Source of the DNA: Pseudomonadota bacterium
GTDB lineage: Bacteria > Pseudomonadota > Gammaproteobacteria > Burkholderiales > Gallionellaceae
Direction: 5' to 3'
DNA length: 8,137 nt
NCBI GenBank assembly: GCA_021781695.1
Contig: JAJXWG010000067.1
Location: 1-8,137, forward strand
The notes under the pieces were generated by a model, which was given only the letters and a program-made list of their open reading frames with translations, did not search any database and had not been told where the DNA came from. Below are positions 1 through 6,558 of the stretch, piece after piece (positions within the stretch are counted from its first letter, which is position 1; each line of letters starts with the position of its first letter). A program made the position numbers and the translations under genes.

Positions 1-922
1 GGTTGATCTTGGCAAGCTCGGCCTCTACACGCTTGATAGTCGGGGTGCTTTGTTCACCCCTCCGCATCAGAACGATACCTTGCACAATGTCGTCGTCCTG
101 ATCGTTACCTGCAACACCCAAACGGGGCAGATTGCCGACGCTGACCGTGGCGATGTCGCGGATAAAAACAGGGGTGCTATTGCTCACGGTGAGCATTGTG
201 TTGCGGATATCATCCATGGAATGAATGAGACCGATGCCTCGCACGACTGCCGCCTGCGGCCCGAAATTGACCGTTTGACCACCCACATTAAGGTTGCTGT
301 TATTCAATATTTGCAACACTTCCGGGACAGTGAGACCGTAATGGATCAGTTTTGACTGATCGATGCTGATCTCATAATCCTTGGTTTTGCCCCCCCAGCC
401 ATTGACGTCGATCACTCCGGGCACTGCCTTAAAGCGCCTTTCAAGCATCCAGTCCTCAATGGTCTTCAAGTCCTGCACCGAATATCCAGGCGGACCATAT
501 ACACGGTAGCGCAATATTTCGCCTATCGGGCTTTCCGGTGAAATCCCGGGCATGGCCCCATTGGGCAAAGGCGGCAATTGGGATAAGCGGTTGATGACCT
601 GTTGTTCGGCATCCTTGTAGCTAATGTCATAGGTGAACTGTACCTTGACGTCAGACAGGCCGAACAATGAGATGGTGCGCACTGTTGTTACATGCGGGAT
701 GCCAGCCAGTTGGATCTCGAGCGGGATAGTGATGTAGCGCTCGATTTCTTCAGCCGACTGACCTGTGCTTTGGGTAACAATATCGACCAGTGGCGGAACC
801 GGGTCAGGATAGGCTTCGATGTTAAGTTTAGCAAAGCTGAAAATACCTGCGGCAAACAGCGTTGCCATCATCAACATGACGGCAGTTCTTTGTTTGAGTG
901 CGAATATAACAACGCGATTCAT
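1..922 (-). CDS. RND efflux permease, heavy-metal (CzcA/CusA-like) type, N-terminal part
   Basis: Partial gene running off the left edge; about 307 N-terminal codons are present and no frameshift is seen. The protein would be the inner-membrane proton-driven pump of a tripartite efflux complex, exporting substrate from periplasm or cytoplasm through the adaptor encoded just upstream. The start reads MNRVVIFALKQRTAVML with a first transmembrane helix at about residues 10-32. It is followed by NIEAYPDPVPPLVDI, SAEEIERYITIPLE, TVRTISLFGLSDVK and the start of the porter domain, as in the CzcA/CusA/HAE1 superfamily. The ATG at 922 has a strong ribosome site GGAGGG eight bases upstream, inside the end of the adaptor gene, and overlaps that gene's TGA as ATGA, so translational coupling is likely. 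The YPDP...VDIVTQ segment differs from textbook CusA and CzcA. The metal-relay residues of TM4 lie outside the window, so the substrate cannot be named. Confidence 0.93.
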   Translation of the reverse strand, partial: MNRVVIFALKQRTAVMLMMATLFAAGIFSFAKLNIEAYPDPVPPLVDIVTQSTGQSAEEIERYITIPLEIQLAGIPHVTTVRTISLFGLSDVKVQFTYDISYKDAEQQVINRLSQLPPLPNGAMPGISPESPIGEILRYRVYGPPGYSVQDLKTIEDWMLERRFKAVPGVIDVNGWGGKTKDYEISIDQSKLIHYGLTVPEVLQILNNSNLNVGGQTVNFGPQAAVVRGIGLIHSMDDIRNTMLTVSNSTPVFIRDIATVSVGNLPRLGVAGNDQDDDIVQGIVLMRRGEQSTPTIKRVEAELAKIN

Positions 923-2160
923 TGATTGCTCCCTCCGGAAGCCCGATCAATGAACAAAGTGCCTCGAGTGACAATTTTCTCTGCAGCGGAAAGACCCGAA
1001 GTTATTTCAATAAAATTGCCATTGATTCGTCCTATGCGAACAGGGCGTATCGCCAGCGTGCCATCGCTGTTTGCAACGAAAACATGCGCCTCGCTTCCCT
1101 CATACACAACTGCACTTTGCGGCACGCCGATGGCTTTTATCTCACCACTTGTTACGATGCTGAAATTTGCAAACATCATCGGTTTTAAGGCACCATCGCT
1201 ATTGCTGATTTCTGCACGCACCAGCAAACGGTGAGTATTGGCATCCATCGCCGGTGCAACCCAAGATAATTTGGCTTTGAAGACTCGTTCCGGTAAGGCC
1301 AGCACATGCACTTCGACTGGCAATCCGACATGCATGAGAGGCGCATCTTCCTCGCGTACATTGGCAATCATGTATACCGTCGATAAATTTCCTATCGTAT
1401 ATACCGGAACGGTTGCCCCTCCCGATGCGCTTTGGATGTACTGACCGACACCCACCTGACGCTGCGTCACGGTGCCAGAGACGGGTGCTTTCACCAGTGC
1501 TTCCGGGTTAATCTCAGCGGTATTTGTTCCATTTTCAAGTGCGGCAATCTCATGTTCGGATTTACCCAGAATGCTTAATTGATTGCGCGCCGCCTGCAGA
1601 TTACCTTGCGCCGTGACCAGATCTGATTGACTTTGCAGCCAGTCTTTCAGTGCGCCGGCCTTTGCGAGATAAAGTTCGCGCTGACGCGCCTCGGCGGCAG
1701 TTGCGAGCAAAACCTGTGCATGCGCCGCGACCAGTGCACTCTTTGCCTGAACGAATTCCGTTGCAGCCACCGTCATTAACGGATCACCTTTCTTGACGAT
1801 ATCTCCGAGTTTTGCGATCACTCGCATCACCTGGCCGGAATAAGGTGAAAAAACCGGCGTAGTCGTATCATCGTTGTAGGCAATGGCACCATCGGTCAGC
1901 TGCTCGCCGCGAAAATTCATCAGTTGCACTTGTGAAATAGCCAGCGTATCCAGTTGCGCCTTGCTTGGCCGAAAAGTGCCGGGTGGCTCTGATTTAACTG
2001 GCTGCACAGTGGCCGAGCCAGACATGAAACGGGTTACCAAAAACCCGCCTGCCAGCAGAGCAACAATGCCTATAATTGCAAATACCTGCACCCTGAGAGG
2101 CAAGGCAACCGGTTCGCGAATAATTTTTTCTGCTTGAGTATCATCAATAGGCTTGGTCAT
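919..2160 (-). CDS. RND periplasmic adaptor subunit (CzcB/CusB-like membrane fusion protein)
   Basis: A complete 413-residue adaptor that links the inner-membrane RND pump to an outer-membrane channel. An N-terminal membrane anchor spans about residues 24-43 (FAIIGIVALLAGGFLV), with the rest periplasmic. The first lipoyl half is at about 100-133 (VFSPYSGQVMRVI, GDIVKKGDPL), a helical hairpin at about 134-200, the second lipoyl half at 222-245 (VKAPVSGTVTQRQVGVGQ), and beta-barrel and membrane-proximal domains at about 250-405. This order is standard for the HlyD_D23/CusB-like group. It has no long Met- or His-rich extension, so metal choice is not evident. The ATG at 2160 is the first possible start because an in-frame TAA lies four codons upstream; no good Shine-Dalgarno sequence precedes it. 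It overlaps the pump gene by four bases. Expression is probably driven from the divergent gap that contains the CTTTCATG tandem repeat. Confidence 0.95.
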   Translation of the reverse strand: MTKPIDDTQAEKIIREPVALPLRVQVFAIIGIVALLAGGFLVTRFMSGSATVQPVKSEPPGTFRPSKAQLDTLAISQVQLMNFRGEQLTDGAIAYNDDTTTPVFSPYSGQVMRVIAKLGDIVKKGDPLMTVAATEFVQAKSALVAAHAQVLLATAAEARQRELYLAKAGALKDWLQSQSDLVTAQGNLQAARNQLSILGKSEHEIAALENGTNTAEINPEALVKAPVSGTVTQRQVGVGQYIQSASGGATVPVYTIGNLSTVYMIANVREEDAPLMHVGLPVEVHVLALPERVFKAKLSWVAPAMDANTHRLLVRAEISNSDGALKPMMFANFSIVTSGEIKAIGVPQSAVVYEGSEAHVFVANSDGTLAIRPVRIGRINGNFIEITSGLSAAEKIVTRGTLFIDRASGGSNQ

Positions 2161-2233
2161 ATTGTCGTTTTAAGGAGAGTCAAGGTGGGCATCCGGTAAA
2201 AACCAGCACACTCTACAGAAGCAACCTTGCAGC

Positions 2234-2266
2234 AATATGTGCGGAACCTTTCATGAAGCTTTCATG
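2234..2266 (-). promoter_or_regulatory. Candidate response-regulator box and promoter for the efflux operon
   Basis: CTTTCATG occurs twice in direct orientation, at 2248-2255 and 2259-2266, exactly 11 bp apart. On the minus strand this reads CATGAAAG-N3-CATGAAAG, followed after eight bases by CATATT (2239-2234), a plausible -10 element with no good -35. Tandem half-sites one helical turn apart, replacing the -35, are the usual arrangement for OmpR/PhoB-family activators. The box lies about 88 bases upstream of the adaptor start. Binding by the adjacent regulator is inferred from position and geometry. Confidence 0.6.
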
Positions 2267-2289
2267 CCAACAAATTTTCCAGAAACATT

Positions 2290-2328
2290 GCAACAGCGAG
2301 CCGTGTTCAACAGACAACTCGCTGTTGC
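2290..2328 (+). repeat. Perfect 11-bp inverted repeat in the leader of the response-regulator gene
   Basis: GCAACAGCGAG (2290-2300) and CTCGCTGTTGC (2318-2328) are perfect inverted copies separated by 17 bases. The structure ends 40 bases before the regulator ATG. No T-run follows, so it is not a typical intrinsic terminator. It could be an operator or an RNA hairpin in the 5' leader; the sequence alone does not decide. Confidence 0.6.
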
Positions 2329-2368
2329 TGGGGTAAACTCGATCGAAAATTTTAAATACTGTCTGCTC

Positions 2369-3052
2369 ATGCGTATATTATTGGTTGAAGACGACCCGCT
2401 CCTGGGGAAAACCACGGTCAGAGCCATGCAGTCCCAGCAATGGGCTGTAGATTGGACACGTGAGGGTGAGTCTGTTCTGAATGCGGTAAGACTGGCTGTT
2501 TACGATGTCATCGTACTGGATGTAGGGTTGCCCGGGATGGATGGCTTTAAAACACTGCAAGGCTTGCGCGCCTGTGGCAACACACAACCCGTTCTGATGT
2601 TGACAGCACGTGACGCAGTGGAAGATCGCGTACACGGCTTGGAACTCGGCGCTGACGATTATCTGGTCAAACCCTTTGCATTGACCGAACTGGTGGCTCG
2701 CATTCAGGCGCTCACACGGCGTCTTCACGCACGCCAGCATAACGAGATACTTCTCGGCACGTTGCGCCTGGATCTGACAGCCAAACGCGCATTTCTTGCA
2801 GATCGCCCTTTAGAACTTTTGCCTCGCGAGTGGGCAGTGCTCGTGCATCTATTGAATCATGCAGGCAAGGTCGTCAGTAAGGAACAAATTCTGGGCGCAA
2901 TCTCCGGATGGAACGAAACATTATCCAGCAATGCTATTGAGGTTTATATATCCCGCTTGCGCACTAAAATTGCACCGGCTGGCGTTGCCATCCGGACAAT
3001 TCGTGGTTTTGGCTATCTCATGGAAGAATCCGCAGATGACTTCCAGTCTTAA
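2369..3052 (+). CDS. OmpR-family response regulator (TctD/QseB-like)
   Basis: A 227-residue cytoplasmic transcription regulator, the usual length for the OmpR/PhoB family. The receiver domain is at residues 1-115, with the acidic pocket E7-D8-D9, phospho-acceptor D51 in VLDVGLPGMDG, T79 and K101 in the LVKPF motif. A winged-helix DNA-binding domain follows at about 128-220 (LLPREWAVLVHLL, VVSKEQIL, NAIEVYISRLRTK, IRTIRGFGYLM). I chose ATG 2369 because MRILLVEDDP is the canonical start; an in-frame ATG at 2237 would add 44 unrelated residues. There is no clear Shine-Dalgarno site. It overlaps the kinase gene by 17 bases and is divergent from the RND efflux operon, so it most likely activates that operon, probably by binding the CTTTCATG tandem repeat. 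Its link to metal is inferred from context. Confidence 0.95.
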   Translation: MRILLVEDDPLLGKTTVRAMQSQQWAVDWTREGESVLNAVRLAVYDVIVLDVGLPGMDGFKTLQGLRACGNTQPVLMLTARDAVEDRVHGLELGADDYLVKPFALTELVARIQALTRRLHARQHNEILLGTLRLDLTAKRAFLADRPLELLPREWAVLVHLLNHAGKVVSKEQILGAISGWNETLSSNAIEVYISRLRTKIAPAGVAIRTIRGFGYLMEESADDFQS

Positions 3053-4394
3053 ACGGCAGCTGCTACTCTGGCTGCTGCTACCCATGCTGATCATAACGCC
3101 TGTGGCAGCATCACTCCAATATTGGCTCGTACTTTCTCCGGCAAAGCTGGAATTTGATCACCAGCTCGGTGACTTTGCCATCGCCATTGCAAGCTTTTTG
3201 AAAGCAAAAGACAACAGGTTGCGATTTGAGATGACTGCAGAAACCGAACATCTGCTCCGCACAGATCAACTGGACAAGGAGTTCTTCCTCGTTGTAGGTC
3301 CGAGTGGAGAAATCATCGCGGGTGATGCTCTTCTTGATACGCCGGAAAAGGAAGTCCAGGCAGGCGAATTTCGCTATGTCGATAGAAAAATAAACAAACG
3401 CGTATTACGCATGGTGGTATATGGCGTACCTTGCGGACAACATGTCTGTCAGATACGCATTGCCGAAACACTCGTCAAACGAAATAAAGTGCAGGCACAG
3501 GCGTTAATTACTACGCTCATATCCATATTGATACTGAGCCTGACCACCATGGGTGTGATGCTCGTGGCTGTGCAGCATGGACTTAAACCTCTTCAAGATA
3601 TCCGCAATCAGCTTGCACAGCGCTCTTTTGATGATATGCGCGCTTTGGAACTGCCGCATGCGCCAAGTGAATTAAAACCGCTCATCAGTACACTTAATCA
3701 AATGTTCAAACGACTTGATGAAGCAAGCACGGTTCAAAAGGCTTTTCTAGCAGATGCAGCACACCAGTTGCGCACTCCGTTGACTGCGCTTCAAACTGAG
3801 TCTGAATTGGCCTTGCTGGAACCCCATCCGGCATCTTTGCATCCCACTCTCGAACGCCTGCATCATTCCGCATGCCGTGCCGGTAAATTAGCAAACCAGT
3901 TTTTAATGATAGCCAGAGCAGACAACGACCAAAATTCAGTGAAATATTCCCGCATCGACCTTAAGGAAATTGGCGCGAGGGCTGCAAATGAATGGTCCAG
4001 AAGAGCATTCTCATCAGGCATCGATCTCGGATTTCAACTGGAAAGCGCAGTCGTCAAGGGACAGCCTGTATTGCTTCAGGAGTTGCTCTCGAATCTGATA
4101 CACAACTCGATTGAACATGCAGGAAATGGCACCCGAGTCACTGTAAGGACTCATGTTTTAGAGCGCAAGGCGATACTTTCAGTAGAAGATGATGGACCAG
4201 GAATTGAAGAAGGGGATCGTCAAAAAGTGCTGCAACGTTTTTTTCGTGGTGGACATGCAAAAGGCTTTGGTAGCGGGCTGGGCCTCGCGATTGTCAATGA
4301 TATAGCGCGTATTCATAACGCGAAAGTCACATTAACCACGGGCAATAATGATAAAGGACTGTTGGTTTGCGTAGCTTTTGACTGCACAGCCTAA
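3036..4394 (+). CDS. Sensor histidine kinase, TctE-like (2CSK_N-type sensor)
   Basis: A 452-residue inner-membrane kinase that would phosphorylate the overlapping upstream regulator. TM1 is at about residues 9-30, a periplasmic sensor region at about 31-155, TM2 at about 156-180 and HAMP at about 180-232. The HisKA H-box has H243 (FLADAAHQLRTPL), followed by the N-box (ELLSNLIHNSIEHA, about 349-362), G1 (EDDGPGIEEGD), F-box (RFFRGG) and G2 (GSGLGLAIV, 412-420). All catalytic motifs are intact. The sensor resembles the two-component-sensor N-terminal domain of TctE-like kinases (FDHQLGD, FFLVVGPSGEIIAGD, QIRIAETL..R). An unusual CGQHVC cluster (C133, H136, C138) is predicted to lie in the periplasm and could bind metal. 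The ATG at 3036 was chosen because the hydrophobic TM1 follows at once and it overlaps the regulator by 17 bases; the frame is open further upstream but antisense-like and without fitting sequence. The true signal is unknown. Confidence 0.94.
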   Translation: MTSSLKRQLLLWLLLPMLIITPVAASLQYWLVLSPAKLEFDHQLGDFAIAIASFLKAKDNRLRFEMTAETEHLLRTDQLDKEFFLVVGPSGEIIAGDALLDTPEKEVQAGEFRYVDRKINKRVLRMVVYGVPCGQHVCQIRIAETLVKRNKVQAQALITTLISILILSLTTMGVMLVAVQHGLKPLQDIRNQLAQRSFDDMRALELPHAPSELKPLISTLNQMFKRLDEASTVQKAFLADAAHQLRTPLTALQTESELALLEPHPASLHPTLERLHHSACRAGKLANQFLMIARADNDQNSVKYSRIDLKEIGARAANEWSRRAFSSGIDLGFQLESAVVKGQPVLLQELLSNLIHNSIEHAGNGTRVTVRTHVLERKAILSVEDDGPGIEEGDRQKVLQRFFRGGHAKGFGSGLGLAIVNDIARIHNAKVTLTTGNNDKGLLVCVAFDCTA

Positions 4395-4470
4395 ACTGGC
4401 TACATGTATCTGGTTCATCTGGCTTTTTCATGGGTTAAAGGTACGCTATTGCACATGCCTTGCAAGGGAA

Positions 4471-4590
4471 ATGAGTGAAAAACTGTATCGGCAACTGCCT
4501 GGATTGACAAAGCCATGGACGGTGGAGCGTGTCAAACCGGATAGGGAGCAGCAACCGCGTATACGCTGGGCATGCGCTTTGTGCTCCCCG
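4471..4590 (+). pseudogene. Remnant of an ISL3-family transposase (N-terminal fragment)
   Basis: Starting from ATG 4471, preceded by AAGGGA, the reading frame gives MSEKLYRQLPGLTKPWTVER followed by VKPDREQQ and WACALC. This matches, from my memory of the family, the conserved beginning of ISL3 transposases (a YxQLLGLxxPWxVxxVxLD pattern, then W-x-CPxC of the N-terminal zinc-binding region). About a dozen residues between the DxEQQ and WACxxC segments seem to be deleted. The similarity stops near 4590, where sequence belonging to the convergent outer-membrane gene begins. The frame stays open to 5163 only because it reads antisense to that gene. GGCTTTTTCATGGGTTAAAG at 4421-4440 could be the old left end of the element, but no matching right end is visible. 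It marks a past insertion and deletion between the two-component system and the next module. Confidence 0.65.
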
Positions 4591-4618
4591 ATTCGGCGGG
4601 GACCGATCATTAATCGGT
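4586..4618. terminator. Two small hairpins after the outer-membrane protein gene, possible weak terminator
   Basis: ACCGAT-CATTA-ATCGGT (4602-4618) and CCCCG-ATTCGG-CGGGG (4586-4601) are adjacent perfect stems of six and five base pairs. They lie directly at the minus-strand stop codon (4618-4620). Neither is followed by a T-run on either strand, so intrinsic termination is uncertain. Confidence 0.3.
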
Positions 4619-5319
4619 TAGAAGACAAATCCGAGGACCGCCCCATACTGGAAACCGATGCCATTGGCCTTTTGATTCGCGATGCTTCCGTTAAAGTTGA
4701 AGACTCCAATTTCCGGAGTTATAGAGATATTCTCCCTGAGCTTGATTTTTACCCCCGCTCCGGGTCCGAATGCCTGGAAATGATTGGCGCTCGCGCCTCC
4801 ATTGGCGGAAGGAATCTCGGTATAAACATACCGAAGATCCGCAAATGCGGTATAACCCGGTGTCACTTGGTGACTGACAATCATATCGACGCCAGGACTC
4901 CAGGCATTCCTAGATTGCCCCTGGATATCGAGATAGGCATAACCCACACCCGCCAGAACTGCGACCTGCCAAGGATCCCCTTTATCTGTCAATCGATGTT
5001 TTACGTCGATCTCCGCACCAAGCGATGGCCCTACACTGGAATAAGGCAGCGCCACCGTTGCAAGCCGATAACCAACATCCCAACTGTCGGCAAGCCCTGT
5101 GCGGATTCCGGCGTGCGCCAGGAAAGGTGTGAAGCTATCGTGACGAGGTTCGCCAACAGATGACCATTGACCGCCAGTCCCCGCAATTGCTGCGTACGAT
5201 CCGGGTGCAACGGTCTCGGCAGGAGCGAATCCAAGAAGCCATGAACCGGCAAATGCGGCAGACGGGCATGAAGTGGCAGCAAGAAGCAGCATGCCAGGAA
5301 TATATTTCTTGTATGCCAT
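4618..5319 (-). CDS. Small outer-membrane beta-barrel protein, unknown function
   Basis: A 233-residue exported protein. Residues 1-24 form a signal peptide (Lys-rich start, hydrophobic core LLLAAT, cleavage after AFA before GS). C18 lies in AATSC, a poor lipobox, so a soluble-type signal peptidase I site is preferred. The mature part is rich in alternating polar and hydrophobic strands with Gly and aromatic residues (AGIRTG, VAVLAGVGYAYLDI, AFADLRYVYTEI, PGAGVKIKL, SITPEIGVFNF). It ends in GAVLGFVF; a C-terminal Phe is typical of the signal for outer-membrane barrel assembly. The size suggests eight to ten strands. The start at 5319 has AAAGGAAAA just upstream. It lies downstream of the ChrB gene on the same strand, separated by 181 bases, so it may have its own promoter. 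I do not recognise a named family, and no transport substrate can be assigned. Confidence 0.8.
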   Translation of the reverse strand: MAYKKYIPGMLLLAATSCPSAAFAGSWLLGFAPAETVAPGSYAAIAGTGGQWSSVGEPRHDSFTPFLAHAGIRTGLADSWDVGYRLATVALPYSSVGPSLGAEIDVKHRLTDKGDPWQVAVLAGVGYAYLDIQGQSRNAWSPGVDMIVSHQVTPGYTAFADLRYVYTEIPSANGGASANHFQAFGPGAGVKIKLRENISITPEIGVFNFNGSIANQKANGIGFQYGAVLGFVF

Positions 5320-5341
5320 ATTTTCCTTTCAGATGGATTTG

Positions 5342-5354
5342 ATCAATGATTGAT
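5342..5354 (-). promoter_or_regulatory. Palindrome upstream of the outer-membrane protein gene, possible operator
   Basis: ATCAAT-G-ATTGAT is a perfect 6-1-6 inverted repeat, 23-35 bases upstream of the start codon at 5319 and just before the ribosome site. It could be an operator in the promoter or leader region. AT-rich palindromes of this length can occur by chance, and no regulator is indicated. Confidence 0.3.
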
Positions 5355-5500
5355 TCTTTTACGGACTAAATTTTTACGCCCAAATCGTAACGTCACACCA
5401 AGGCAGCATAGGCTTGTAAAAAGAAAATCCTCCGCCAAGGCCTCCAACGTTCCCAGATACTGGAAATTTGCGTCAGAATAACGTGCTGTTGATGGTGTAC

Positions 5501-6454
5501 TCATGACGCCCCTATTGGCTTTGACTGTGGGCCGCGCTCAAACATGGCCCACAGACCATCGAAAACGGTGCTGGCGGCAGCGAGCAATTGATCATCGTCA
5601 CCGATAAGGTTGCGCAATCCTGCCAGCACGGTTTCAACCCCGGCAGCTTCGGGCGGCTGCGACCCCCCAACATCGAGGAAGTGAACCAACTGTCCAAAGC
5701 GAGCGACGGAAGGTTCATTCAGGGAGAAACAGGCCGCCAGCACTTCGAAGGTCACTCGACCATCCACATGGCTGAATGCCGCACCGTCGAAATCGAAGCC
5801 CAACGCATCAGCAGGACAATCCCCCGGAGATGCCAACCAGATCAGGCTAGCGTGCGGATCAATGAAGCGTCGGATCAGCCAAGCGCTGGCCAGGCGATCC
5901 ACCCACGGATGCGCACGCGTAGCCCAGGTGCGTCCCAGATAGTCTTCTTTTCGCAAACGGGGAATCAATGCTGTCGCTGCGTGCGGCTCATCCGGCGACA
6001 ACGCACGAGCACAGGCCAGTTCCAGATCGCGCAGGGCGCTCTCGGCTTGACGCTGCGCATCGCCAGGAAAGAAGTCGATTGCCGTCAGGGTACCAAACAA
6101 TTTGCGCAGTTTCCGTGCTTGACGGAGAACATCCTGCGCAGTCTCGGTGGCAAGTTCTTGCCGTGCGCATTCAACATCGGCAAGCAGGGAGGTGAATTCA
6201 TCGCCTCGGTCAAACAAGGCCGCGAAGTCTGCGCCGTCAGGTTCCTCCATCCGCAACACATGTGCAACACCGCCGGCTTCGCGCACATCGCCTGCCAGGT
6301 TGTTCAGAATGGCATGGCAATCCTCGCGCTCTGGCATGAGATACACACCATCTCGTAGCACGGCGGCACCCGACGATTTGAGTCCACGCCAGGCGCGTTG
6401 CCGTGCAGTGGCAGTCTCGGTCGGCATGGAAAGGATAAGGGCAAGCATCTTCAT
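5501..6454 (-). CDS. chrB: ChrB-type chromate resistance protein
   Basis: A full-length 317-residue ChrB-like protein. ChrB proteins act as chromate-responsive regulators or accessory factors of the ChrA chromate efflux transporter. The N-terminal domain (about 1-150) begins MKMLALILSMPTETATARQR and contains AWRGLKSSGAAVLRDGVYLMP, typical of the ChrB N-terminal region. The C-terminal ChrB domain (about 165-310) has TRAHPWVDRLASAWLIRRF, FDFDGAAFSHV, VTFEVLAACF and the LDVGG segment. The ATG at 6454 is the first in a good position; M3 at 6448 is an alternative. No clear Shine-Dalgarno is seen. A phased CTAC/GTAG repeat just upstream (6467-6490) may be its operator. Notably no chrA lies on either side: an outer-membrane protein is downstream and tetR is divergent. 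GC content is visibly higher than in the two-component genes to the left, in line with separate acquisition. A regulatory rather than direct resistance role is inferred from characterised relatives. Confidence 0.93.
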   Translation of the reverse strand: MKMLALILSMPTETATARQRAWRGLKSSGAAVLRDGVYLMPEREDCHAILNNLAGDVREAGGVAHVLRMEEPDGADFAALFDRGDEFTSLLADVECARQELATETAQDVLRQARKLRKLFGTLTAIDFFPGDAQRQAESALRDLELACARALSPDEPHAATALIPRLRKEDYLGRTWATRAHPWVDRLASAWLIRRFIDPHASLIWLASPGDCPADALGFDFDGAAFSHVDGRVTFEVLAACFSLNEPSVARFGQLVHFLDVGGSQPPEAAGVETVLAGLRNLIGDDDQLLAAASTVFDGLWAMFERGPQSKPIGAS

Positions 6455-6466
6455 TAGTTGAATTTA

Positions 6467-6490
6467 CTACACACTGGTAGATCATTCTAC
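6467..6490 (-). promoter_or_regulatory. Phased CTAC/GTAG repeat, candidate chrB operator
   Basis: CTAC (6467-6470), GTAG (6477-6480) and CTAC (6487-6490) occur exactly 10 bp apart in alternating orientation. The right pair forms a perfect GTAGA-N4-TCTAC palindrome (6477-6490). On the minus strand TAGAAT (6489-6484) could be a -10 hexamer of chrB inside this palindrome; the -35 is poor. The position 13-36 bases upstream of the chrB start suits an autoregulatory operator, but which protein binds is unknown. Confidence 0.45.
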
Positions 6491-6522
6491 AATATTTTTA
6501 TTTGGCAGATATCCCCGAAATA

Positions 6523-6552
6523 TTGACACATCCATACCGGTCGGTATATATT
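6523..6552 (+). promoter_or_regulatory. tetR promoter with overlapping ATACCG-GT-CGGTAT operator
   Basis: A perfect -35 TTGACA (6523-6528) and a -10 TATATT (6547-6552) are separated by 18 bases. Between them lies the perfect inverted repeat ATACCG-GT-CGGTAT (6534-6547), ending on the -10. Binding there would block RNA polymerase, as expected for TetR-family autorepression. The predicted transcription start, about seven bases after the -10, coincides with the ATG at 6559. Confidence 0.75.
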
Positions 6553-6558
6553 CTGCGC

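Noticed and set aside
50..355. Plus-strand frame of 101 codons near the left edge.
   Set aside because: It is antisense to the RND permease, which is continuous in its own frame.
2237..2368. Longer start of the response regulator.
   Set aside because: The added 44 residues overlap the tandem box and inverted repeat and resemble no receiver-domain extension; the canonical start MRILLVEDDP is at 2369.
4401..4470. Short plus-strand peptide of 24 codons after the kinase gene.
   Set aside because: No similarity or ribosome site; it lies in the probable left flank of the ISL3 remnant.
4378..5163. Plus-strand open frame of 261 codons.
   Set aside because: Only 4471-4590 resembles a protein (ISL3 fragment); the rest reads antisense to the outer-membrane barrel gene, which has a signal peptide, ribosome site and barrel ending.
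5395..5500. Possible chrA remnant downstream of chrB.
   Set aside because: Translations of all minus-strand frames that I tried do not resemble any part of ChrA; treated as plain intergenic sequence.
5588..6358. Plus-strand open frame of 256 codons.
   Set aside because: It is antisense to chrB, whose full-length family match is clear; no family features in the antisense product.
6502..6558. Longer TTG start of the TetR regulator.
   Set aside because: It would place the perfect TTGACA promoter and operator inside the coding sequence, and the extra residues are not part of the fold.
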